12,997 nucleotides of DNA from NCBI RefSeq assembly GCF_000186865.1, contig NW_008705568.1:1940616-1953612 (forward strand). The letters are read 5' to 3'. Positions 1-6,100 of this stretch are shown piece after piece. The position numbers and the translations under genes were made by a program. Source of the DNA: Aureococcus anophagefferens. Lineage: Eukaryota; Sar; Pelagophyceae; Pelagomonadales; Pelagomonadaceae. Below the pieces are notes generated by a model that saw only the letters and a list, made by a program, of their open reading frames with translations, was not told where the DNA came from and did no database searches. Within the stretch, counting starts at the first letter, position 1. Each line of letters starts with the position of its first letter.

Positions 1-1
1 G

Positions 2-1119
2 GCGACGGCTCGCGTCGAGCGCGCGAGGACCGCGCGCGTCGCGGCCGTCGCGCGCGCGCCCGTCGACGCCGGGTCGAAGGCGCGACCTCCGCGCAGGCCC
101 CTCTTCGAGACCCTGGACGCGAACGGCGACGGCGTCCTCGACGCGCGCGAGCTCGCGGCGGCGTCCGCGGCCCTGGGCGTCGACGCGGCGCACCTCGACG
201 CGCTCTTCAAGGCCCACGCGGGCGGCGACGGCGTGCTCCAGCGCGACGAGCTCGCGGAGCTCCTCGCGGACGCCGTCGTCGACGGCGCGGCCGCGGCGCG
301 GGTCCGCCGCGCGTCGGCGGCGGCGCACGCCGGCGCGGCCGCGGGCCCGTCGGCGGCCCTCGAGGCGACGGCCGGCGCGCGGCGCGACGACGGGCCCGAC
401 GCGCGGCCCCTGGACGTCGCGCTGGCCGTCGCCGCGTTCTGCGAGCGCGCGCGGCCGCCGCGCGGGAACCGCGCCTTCGACCCGGACGCCGCGCGCGCGC
501 GAACGGCTCGGACCGAGCCCGTCCGCCGCGCTTCGAGCGAGAGCCATCGATGCGCCCAAAAATGAGCCGAAGCGACGTCGATGCGACCGAGCTCGGGAGG
601 TTCGAAGTCCGGTCGGGACCCCCCAAACGAGCGGTCGTCCCCACGCAGGCGGACTGCCGCGCGGACGAGGTCGCCCTCCACGTCTTCCCCTTCGGCGGCC
701 TCGCCAAGGCCGCGGCCTTCGTGGCGGACCTCGCGAGCGGCGCCTGGCCGCCCGTCGAGGACCACCGGCCGGCCGCCGGCGCGGAGCCCGAGGATCCGCT
801 CGCGGCCGCCGGCCTCCCCGGCGGCGACCTCCTCGGCGGCGGCGACCTCCTCGGCGGCGGCGACCTCCTCGGCGGCGGCGACCTCCTCGGCGGCGGCGAC
901 CTCCTCGGCGGCGGCGACCTCCTCGGCGGCGGCGACGCGGCGGCGGACCCCTTCGCGGCGGCCGGCGACCTCCTCGGCGGCTTCGGCCTCGACGCCGGCG
1001 GCGGCGACGGCGGCGCGGGCGCGCTCCGAGGCTTCGGGTCGATGATCAGCAAGGACAAGGGCCCGGGCGCGGGCATCCGCATGTCGCGGCCGCCGAAGCC
1101 CAAGACCTACGCGCGCGCG

Positions 1120-1167
<48 letters not shown>

Positions 1168-1170
1168 TGA
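2..1170 (+). CDS. EF-hand protein with GDLLGG repeats and poly-Asp tail (5' partial, spliced)
   Basis: The frame is open from base 2. A canonical EF-hand loop (DANGDGVLDARE, bases 116-151) is followed by a second degenerate loop (HAGGDGVLQRDE, about 209-250), so calcium binding is likely. The frame then hits a TGA at 563-565. I infer an intron at 491-648 (GC...CAG) that joins ...AFDPDA to ADCRADEVALHVF... in phase 0 and contains a core resembling the kinesin introners. The second exon runs 649-1170: a short ordered stretch, six GDLLGG units, a basic segment (KDKGPGAGIRMSRPPKPK) and 16 Asp before the stop. A further acceptor (GCGCAG, ending at 96) may precede the exon that carries the EF-hand, so bases 2-96 could be partly intron. 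Function is unknown; the two exons might belong to separate genes if the intron call is wrong. Confidence 0.55.
491..648 (+). mobile_element. Probable introner-derived intron, core inverted relative to the kinesin copies
   Basis: This 158-bp inferred intron starts GCGCGC and ends CACGCAG, and it removes an in-frame TGA. About 529-590 resembles the plus-strand core of the 11.4 kb introner: both have CGCTTCGAG, then an ATCG segment, then CCAAAAATSAGCCGAA. In the kinesin gene that core is antisense to transcription and here it is sense, so the two insertions are in opposite orientations relative to their hosts. A perfect hairpin GGCTCGG-A-CCGAGCC lies at 505-519. No clear target duplication beyond GCG was found. 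The similarity was aligned by eye only. Confidence 0.45.
823..930 (+). repeat. Six perfect 18-bp tandem units coding GDLLGG
   Basis: Six consecutive copies of an 18-bp unit (GGCGACCTCCTCGGCGGC) occupy 823-930 in frame with the second exon. The copies are identical at the nucleotide level, which indicates recent expansion or homogenisation. A lone, partly matching GDLLGG follows at about 964-981. Confidence 0.95.
1120..1167 (+). repeat. (GAC)16 microsatellite coding a C-terminal poly-Asp tail
   Basis: Sixteen uninterrupted GAC codons run directly into the TGA stop at 1168-1170. They give an acidic C-terminus after a basic Lys/Arg/Pro-rich segment. The tract is likely to be length-polymorphic. 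Confidence 0.95.
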
Positions 1171-1253
1171 CGGGGGCGGCCTTTGGGCGCGGCGCGGGGC
1201 CATACAGACGTTACGGGGGCTATGTGCACGGGGGGGGCTGGAGGAAAACCGGC

Positions 1254-1700
1254 TCATTGGTAGAGCGCGAGGACCGAGTGGCCCTCGAGGCAGATGCTCG
1301 GCGCCGCGGGCCGCGCGGCCGCGGCGCGCTCGCCCGCGGCCGCGCGGCGCTCGTGGACGCGGGCCGCGAGCGCGCGCAGCGTGCGCGGCAGGAGGAGCAC
1401 GTTGTTCTGCAGGGCCGCGGGCGCGTCGCGGAGCCGCACCGCGAGCCGCGCGTCGTCGTCGAGGTTCGTGCTCAGCGACCGCGCCGCGTCTCGCGCGACG
1501 CGGTGGAAGACGGTCTGCGCGTCGCGCCGCGCGCGCGCGGAGGTGAGGAGCGCGCCGTCGTCGCGCGGCCGCGGCGACGACTCGAGCGGCCGCGGCGCCG
1601 CGAAGGACCGCTTGAGCAGGGCCGAGAACTGGAGGGCGCCGGCGGAGGCCAACGTCAGAATCGCCAGGGCGCAGGCGCGGAACCGCGTCGCGGCGCGCAT
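1254..1700 (-). CDS. Small signal-peptide protein, function unknown
   Basis: This 148-residue reading frame uses the ATG at 1700-1698 because it places a good signal peptide at the very N-terminus: basic residues (MRAATRFR), then a hydrophobic core (ACALAILTLASAGA), then LQFSALL. In algae with secondary plastids a signal peptide followed by an aromatic residue near the cleavage site can form a bipartite plastid leader. Here the residue after ASAGA is Leu with Phe two further on, so secretion or plastid import are both possible. The mature part is Arg/Ala-rich and probably helical, with no domain I recognise; it ends SICLEGHSVLALYQ. Codon use is strongly GC3 and matches neighbouring genes, which supports real coding. 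It converges with the EF-hand gene, 83 bp away. An in-frame upstream extension to 1805 is open but would bury the signal peptide. Confidence 0.65.
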   Translation of the reverse strand: MRAATRFRACALAILTLASAGALQFSALLKRSFAAPRPLESSPRPRDDGALLTSARARRDAQTVFHRVARDAARSLSTNLDDDARLAVRLRDAPAALQNNVLLLPRTLRALAARVHERRAAAGERAAAARPAAPSICLEGHSVLALYQ

Positions 1701-1833
1701 GGTCGTCGCGGGCGCAATGGACGCGTGCGGGTGCGAGGGTTGCACGGAGGCGCGCGCGCGACGTGCGGGTGTGCGTTCAGAGCGTTCACCGCAGCGTCGG
1801 AACAAGATGACGACGCAATGTGCGTGTAAATTG

Positions 1834-1839
1834 TTTATT
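1834..1839 (-). terminator. Possible AATAAA poly(A) signal overlapping the stop codon
   Basis: On the minus strand the stop TAA of the 1835-2104 ORF lies within AATAAA, followed by AT-rich sequence (ACAATTTACA). This could be a polyadenylation signal, but the hexamer is short and the region is locally AT-rich, so chance occurrence is possible. Confidence 0.3.
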
Positions 1840-2104
1840 TTGGGGCCGTCACTGCTACTTGAAGGGCCCCCCTTGTTTCGTTGTTAAAGGCGTTGTTAAC
1901 GGTGGTACTGAATGGCAGAGCTCTTCCGAAACCAGGTCGTCCACGTCCTCGATCTTTGAAGCTGCTGCGACCTTTGCCTTTGCCTTTGAAGCCACCATAT
2001 CCTCGACCTTTGCCTTTGCCTGTGGAGTTGCCTTGGCCTCTGCCACCGTGACTTGTAGCTTTAAGACCTTCTTCGTCTGTTCCAAATTCTTGCTCGTGAG
2101 ACAT
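1835..2104 (-). CDS. Basic Gly/Lys/Arg-rich ORF in low-GC island, possibly retroelement-derived
   Basis: This 89-residue ORF starts MSHEQEFGTDEEG and then becomes a basic glycine-rich tract with repeated GKGKGR and RGRGRPGFGR, typical of an RNA- or nucleic-acid-binding low-complexity segment. The tract is internally duplicated: the DNA motif GGCAAAGGCAAAGGTCG occurs twice. Codon use (AAA, GGT, GAA, GGA) is very unlike the GC3-extreme codons of neighbouring genes, so the segment has a different origin or age. The SHEQE...GRGRG layout recalls the region before the zinc knuckle in Copia-type gag proteins, but no CCHC knuckle, protease or reverse transcriptase is present, so that reading is weak. 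It could also be a chance ORF in a decayed insertion. A 17-bp tandem repeat lies immediately upstream. Confidence 0.35.
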   Translation of the reverse strand: MSHEQEFGTDEEGLKATSHGGRGQGNSTGKGKGRGYGGFKGKGKGRSSFKDRGRGRPGFGRALPFSTTVNNAFNNETRGALQVAVTAPK

Positions 2105-2110
2105 TATATT

Positions 2111-2185
2111 GTAAGACGTGGTAGCGTGTAAGACGTGATAACGTGTAAGGTGTGATAGCGTGTAAGATGTGATAGCGTGTAAGAC
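2111..2185 (+). repeat. 17-bp tandem repeat, four units plus a partial
   Basis: Units at 2111-2127, 2128-2144, 2145-2161 and 2162-2178 follow the pattern GTAAGRYGTGRTARCGT, and a partial unit starts at 2179 (GTAAGAC). The units differ by one to three substitutions. The array sits in the low-GC island between the Gly/Lys/Arg-rich ORF and the plus-strand ORF remnants. It has no spacers, so it is a minisatellite and not a CRISPR. Confidence 0.9.
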
Positions 2186-2606
2186 TACGACACGGATTTA
2201 CGCCATCAAGATGAAAGAGGTTGAAGACGACACGTTCGCAGTGTTAGACAAAACCAACCCTGTGGAAGTTGCTGCCGCCGACATCACCCACATCAGAAAC
2301 TGGCAGGACAGCGAAGGGGCGAACCTTGTTCAATATTTCAAGCCTCCGAGCCTCGGAGTCCTGTTTCTGCGGAACGTTGAACGCGGAGAAGGAGCGCCGC
2401 CAGGCCAACAAGATCCAGAAGACGCCCGCGGCGTCGCCCGTAGCACTTCGAATATCGGCATCGGGGGCTGCGCGGCGACGATGGCGTGCCGGCGCGCGCG
2501 CGGAACGTTCGATCACCCCCGGCGACTCTCTCTCCTCACGACGCTCCTCACGGCGCCTGGCTGCCGCAGCTCGCACGGCCCTGGACGGCGGCTGTAGCTC
2601 GCGACG
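2186..2606 (+). other. ORF remnants between low-GC island and methyltransferase gene
   Basis: From ATG 2211 a plus-strand frame reads MKEVEDDTFAVLDKTNPVEV and continues through DITHIRNWQDSEGANLVQYF before losing coding character around 2390. In another frame a second coding-like piece appears (NAEKERRQANKIQKT, about 2377-2420). Codon use is balanced and not GC3-extreme until about 2420, where typical host composition resumes. I see no recognisable family. This may be a degraded or frameshifted gene or an exon of an unrecognised gene. A near-perfect inverted repeat CTCCGAG-C-CTCGGAG lies at about 2344-2358. The last 180 bp presumably hold the promoter and 5' UTR of the gene starting at 2607. 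Confidence 0.35.
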
Positions 2607-4277
2607 ATGAGTGCTTACGTGCCCCCCCACCGGCGCAACAAGGCACCGTCCGCAGCCCCAACGAACGCGAGTGGCCGGGCGCCGCCGGCGCAGAATGGCC
2701 GCTGGGGCAACGCGCCGGCGCCGGCCCCGCGGCCCGCCGCGCTCGCGGCCTCATCCCAGGACGCGCGCCGCCCGGCGACGCAGACGAGCGGCTTCGACGC
2801 CCGCCGCGCGCCGCAGACGAGCGGCTTCGACGCGCGCCAGACGAGCGGCTTCGACGCGCGCCAGACGAGCGGCTTCGACGCGCGCCAGACGAGCGGCTTC
2901 GACGCGCGCCAGACGAGCGGTTTCGACGCGCGCCAGACGAGCGGCTTCGACGCGCGGACGCGGACGAGCGGCTTCGACGCGCGCGCGACGCCCGAGCGCT
3001 ACGTGAGCGCCTACGACGCCGCCGCGCGCGAGCACCGCGAGAAGAAGGGCGACGCCGGCCCGCCCGCGGGCGGCGACGACAAGGCCCAGTACGCGAAGCT
3101 CATCGAGTTCTCGCGGTACCGCCGCGAGGAGCTCGGCCAGCGGCGCGCGCCCGACGACCCGACGAAGCGGCGCACGCGGCAGTCCGCGCCGCGCGCCTTC
3201 GGCACGAACGACCACGGCCGCGGCATGGAGTTCGACGAGGACCTGCCGAACGCCGCGCGCGTCGACACGGACGAGGGCATGGTCTACGAGACGGACGCGG
3301 GCGCCTGCGTCTACTTCTGCGACCGCTTCCGCCGCTACAAGTTCTACTGCGAGCAGAGTGGCCTGAGCCTGCTCCGGGGCCTCGTCGCCGTGAACCGGCG
3401 CCTGCTGGGCCGGAACGCGGCGCTCTTCGCGGCCGACGCCGACGAGGCCGCGCAGCAGCGCGCCGAGGGCTACGCGCTCTACGAGGAGAAGCCGAACCTG
3501 CGGCGCCGCGGCTCGGAGATCGGCACGTGGTCCGACCGCGAGTACGGCCTGCCCGGCTTCCAGTGGATGTACCTGCGGCTCAAGTCGTACCAGCGCTTCA
3601 CGGAGACGTGGGCGGTGCTCGAGCGCTGCGCGGCCGGCGGCCTCTTCGACGAGGGCGGCTGCCTCCGCGAGGCGACGCGCGTCGTGAGCCTCGGCGGCGG
3701 CCCGGGCTACGAGCTGCTGGCCTACGACTACTTCGACCGCTACTGGCGGGGCCGCGACGCCGCGGACCCCGCGGCGTGGCGCTTCGACGCCGCGGCGGAG
3801 GACGCGCCGCCGGCGAAGAACGGCAAGTACGTCTCGCTGGACCTCCAGCCGTCCTGGGTCGAATACGTGGACCTGCTGGGCTACGGCTTCCACCAGTGGG
3901 ACATGCACGACGCGGACCTCACGAAGATCTCCGGCGGCTTCGACACGGGCGTCGTGTGCATGCTGTCGAACATCATGTGCTACTGCACGGACGACGCGAC
4001 CGCGGACCTCTTCGAGCGGCTGCTCGACAGCTTCGTCGTCGCCATCGTCGCCAACGAGCGCGGCGCGGAGCAGGGCATCGCGCCCATGATGGAGCGCCGC
4101 GGCGTCGTCGTCGCGAAGCTCCTGGACCAGGCCGCCGCGGGCCGCGACGACCGCCAGATCGTCTTCCTCCCCAAGGGGTCGCCGAAGACGCTCCCGGGCA
4201 TCCCCCTCGCCGACGGCGCCTACCGCGTCTTCCCCAACGTCCCCTACGAGGAGAAGAAGGGCGTCCGCCGCACGTAA
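2607..4277 (+). CDS. Class I SAM-dependent methyltransferase-like protein with N-terminal TSGFDAR repeats
   Basis: This uninterrupted 556-residue frame needs no intron. The N-terminus begins SAYVPPHRRNK, a motif seen at the start of several RNA-associated proteins, followed by a disordered Ala/Pro-rich segment and eight TSGFDAR repeats (residues 60-126). The C-terminal half has a Rossmann-type methyltransferase signature: motif I VVSLGGGPGY at residues 359-368, and an acidic end of strand 2 in YVSLDLQPSW (Asp412), about 45 residues later. Next come a probable strand 4 (GVVCMLSNIMCY) and strand 5 (FVVAIVANERG). The substrate cannot be told from sequence; RNA or protein is plausible given the N-terminus. 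It ends 121 bp before the Trm112 gene on the same strand. The start was chosen because upstream sequence loses coding character and SAYVPPHRR is a typical true N-terminus. Confidence 0.8.
   Translation: MSAYVPPHRRNKAPSAAPTNASGRAPPAQNGRWGNAPAPAPRPAALAASSQDARRPATQTSGFDARRAPQTSGFDARQTSGFDARQTSGFDARQTSGFDARQTSGFDARQTSGFDARTRTSGFDARATPERYVSAYDAAAREHREKKGDAGPPAGGDDKAQYAKLIEFSRYRREELGQRRAPDDPTKRRTRQSAPRAFGTNDHGRGMEFDEDLPNAARVDTDEGMVYETDAGACVYFCDRFRRYKFYCEQSGLSLLRGLVAVNRRLLGRNAALFAADADEAAQQRAEGYALYEEKPNLRRRGSEIGTWSDREYGLPGFQWMYLRLKSYQRFTETWAVLERCAAGGLFDEGGCLREATRVVSLGGGPGYELLAYDYFDRYWRGRDAADPAAWRFDAAAEDAPPAKNGKYVSLDLQPSWVEYVDLLGYGFHQWDMHDADLTKISGGFDTGVVCMLSNIMCYCTDDATADLFERLLDSFVVAIVANERGAEQGIAPMMERRGVVVAKLLDQAAAGRDDRQIVFLPKGSPKTLPGIPLADGAYRVFPNVPYEEKKGVRRT
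2784..2984 (+). repeat. Eight TSGFDAR repeats, mostly 24-bp tandem units
   Basis: Eight copies of TSGFDAR lie in frame. Copies 2-7 are contiguous 24-bp units coding QTSGFDAR and are almost identical in DNA, with one GGT/GGC type difference visible at about 2920. Copies 1 and 8 are offset by RAPQ and TR linkers. The high DNA identity implies recent slippage or unequal exchange within the disordered N-terminal region. Confidence 0.95.
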
Positions 4278-4398
4278 CGGCCGCGCGCGCCATCGGGGCT
4301 CGGCACCATGCCGGACGTCGTCTCCATAGGACGGCCTCGAGGAAAGTTCGCACCTGCAACTTGCACGGCACCATCGACCTCCTGAACTAGGAGAGGCG

Positions 4399-4985
4399 AT
4401 GCGACTCCTTACGCAGAGCGCCCGGCGTCCGCCGCGCCGCCGCCGCTTTCCAACGCGCCGCGCGTAGGCACAACATGCTGGTGTCGAACGTCAAGGGCGT
4501 CGAGGAGTGCGACGGGTGCGGTCGCGCCGCCGCGCCGCCGGCGCCACGCGACCCCCCCCCCCCCAGGTACCCGCTCCAGCTCGAGATCGAGGAGATGCGC
4601 ACGGAGGAGACGGAGTTCAACGCCGCGCGCGCGCCGCGCCCGGCGCGCCGCCGGCCGGCCGAGGGCCGCCCCCGCAGGCCTTCGTGCACCGCATGCTCCC
4701 AAAGGTGAGGTACGACGCGCTGAGAATAGCCGCCGCGGCCGCGGGCTGCGACCTGCCCGAGGCCCTCGACGCGACGGACGAGGACGCCCTGCGGCGGGTG
4801 CACACCGCGCTCTGCGACGCGCGTCGGCCCGCGCCGGGCCGCGCGCGGCCGCGCCGGCGCGCGCGCGACGGCCCGCGCCGCAGGTCCACGTCGTCAAGGG
4901 CGCGCTCGTCTGCCCCAAGAGCGGCCGGCGCTTCCCCATCAACAACGGCATCCCCAACATGCTCCTCCACGAGGACGAGGTCTAG
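4399..4985 (+). CDS. TRM112: Trm112-type methyltransferase activator subunit (five exons)
   Basis: Exons at 4399-4412, 4468-4515, 4567-4624, 4678-4818 and 4884-4985 give a 120-residue protein, close to the usual 120-135 of the family. It starts [16 protein letters not shown], contains [18 protein letters not shown] and [14 protein letters not shown], and ends [19 protein letters not shown], all hallmark Trm112 segments. As in animal Trm112, the C-terminal zinc-site Cys pattern is reduced. Trm112 binds and stabilises several SAM methyltransferases that act on tRNA, rRNA and release factor eRF1. Introns are 55, 51, 53 and 65 bp; three begin with GC and one with GT (4516-4566). The alignment is strict for intron 1 (AC|GC...AG|G restores Thr before His-Asn). 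The donor of intron 2 could also be the GT at 4507, nine bases earlier. No promoter motif was identified in the 121-bp upstream gap. Confidence 0.92.
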
Positions 4986-5273
4986 GCGGCCGCGTGGGTC
5001 GCGTAACAGACTGTATAGTACTCGGATCCGCGCGCGCGTCGCCCTCCGGCCGCGGCGCGCGCGGTCCCCGCCGGCGGGCGGCGCGAGTGTCGCGCGGGCT
5101 CGACGCGGCGGCGGCGGGCGACCCGGGGGCGCGAGCGGCGAAGACGACGCTCGAGCCACGCACGATCGAGTTTGGTTGAGGCCGACCTTGCACTCAATGT
5201 GCACCCCGAAGAACACGCTCTCAGCTTGAGGAGGATCCGAGTGGCATCTCACCCCGCCCCGCTCGACCGTATC

Positions 5274-6052
5274 ATGCTCCGCCCGCTGCTCCGCGTCGCC
5301 CCCCGGGCGTCGCTCCCGCGCCGCTTCAAGTCGAAGATCTCGCGCTACGAGGGCATGCACGACTACATGAGCCTAGCGCAGATGCAGCTCATCCGCGACC
5401 GCCTCGCCCGCGACGCCTGCGGCGTCGGCACGGTGGTCTCCGCCGACACCTTCTTCTACATGATCAAGCGCGTCTCGTCCGACCTGGGCATCCACGACGA
5501 CGGCCTGCGCAAGCTCGTGGGCAAGGTCGACGCGAACGGCGACGGCGCCGCGCGGCGTCGGAGCGAGCGCGGCGCGCGCGCGCGGCGCGGGCCGCCCCGG
5601 GGGGCGGCGTCGACTTTGCGGTCCGCGGGGAGCGCGCCGCGCGCGCCGCGCACCGCCGCCCGGCGCAGGCATGATCCAGTACGTCGAGTACGAGGCGTTC
5701 GTCGAAGCCAAGGAGAACGCGCGGGGCAAGCAGCCGATCATGGATATGGGCAAGATCTGCGCGATCCGCGAGCGGCTCCGCGAGGACCCCGTCGGCGTCG
5801 GCTCGGAGATCTCCGCGGACACGCGCGCCGCACGCGTCCGACGATCGGCCGCATCCGCTTCGACTCGGGACCCCCCGGCTCACCGGTTGATCTCGGCGCA
5901 GGTTCTTCATGATGATCCGCTACACGTCGTCGGACCTCGGCATCACGGACCACGAGATCCTCGACCTCATCGACCACGTCGACGTCAACGGCGACCGCGT
6001 CATCCAGAAGGAGGAGTTCGACGACTTTTGCAACGATCTCCTCAGCGTCTAG
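5274..6052 (+). CDS. Two-EF-hand protein with duplicated module and putative mitochondrial presequence
   Basis: Exons 5274-5544, 5669-5822 and 5902-6052 code for 191 residues. The first 22 residues (MLRPLLRVAPRASLPRRFKS) are Arg-rich and lack acidic residues, like a mitochondrial presequence. Two copies of a roughly 75-residue module follow. Each has an IRxRL helix, a G-VG(T/S)-x-(V/I)SADTFF(Y/M)MI segment, SSDLGI, and one EF-hand loop: DANGDGMIQYVE in the first and DVNGDRVIQKEE in the second. In the second loop the usual Gly at position 6 is Arg, which may alter calcium affinity. Introns are 124 bp and 79 bp, both GC...AG; the first falls inside the EF-hand loop. The SADT-FF junction is confirmed by the paralogous module within the same protein. 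The ATG was chosen as the first one giving a leader-like N-terminus. The 288 bp upstream hold no gene I can see. The 3' end converges on the LMF gene with a 48-bp gap. Confidence 0.85.
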
Positions 6053-6100
6053 GCGCGCGACGTAAGCCGAGTCCGCCGCACTCCCCACCGGCGTTCCGGC

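Noticed and set aside
599..610. GGTTCGAAGTCC resembling a tRNA T-arm (B box)
   Set aside because: No acceptor stem, anticodon arm or A box could be built around it, and it lies in an introner-like intron.
660..760. Resemblance of LHVFPFGGLAKAAAFV to a C-terminal strand of MetF-type methylenetetrahydrofolate reductases
   Set aside because: The match is short and from memory, and the surrounding EF-hand and low-complexity sequence is incompatible with a reductase; kept only as a weak note.
2111..2185. Possible CRISPR array
   Set aside because: Units are directly tandem without spacers, and the context is eukaryotic.
2548..2754. Short minus-strand ORF upstream of the methyltransferase
   Set aside because: Its composition is that of an antisense shadow, and it overlaps the N-terminal coding region.
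2751..3908. Long minus-strand frame across the methyltransferase gene
   Set aside because: Repetitive Val/Glu/Ala/Arg composition mirrors the sense codons, while the plus strand has a methyltransferase motif and mixed composition.
5172..5273. Upstream extension of the two-EF-hand protein from a TTG codon
   Set aside because: A eukaryotic start at TTG is unlikely, and the ATG at 5274 gives a typical presequence.
5900..6100. SECIS element downstream of the LMF stop on the minus strand
   Set aside because: ATGA and GA occur, but no convincing quartet with an unpaired AA apical loop was seen by eye; folding was not possible here.
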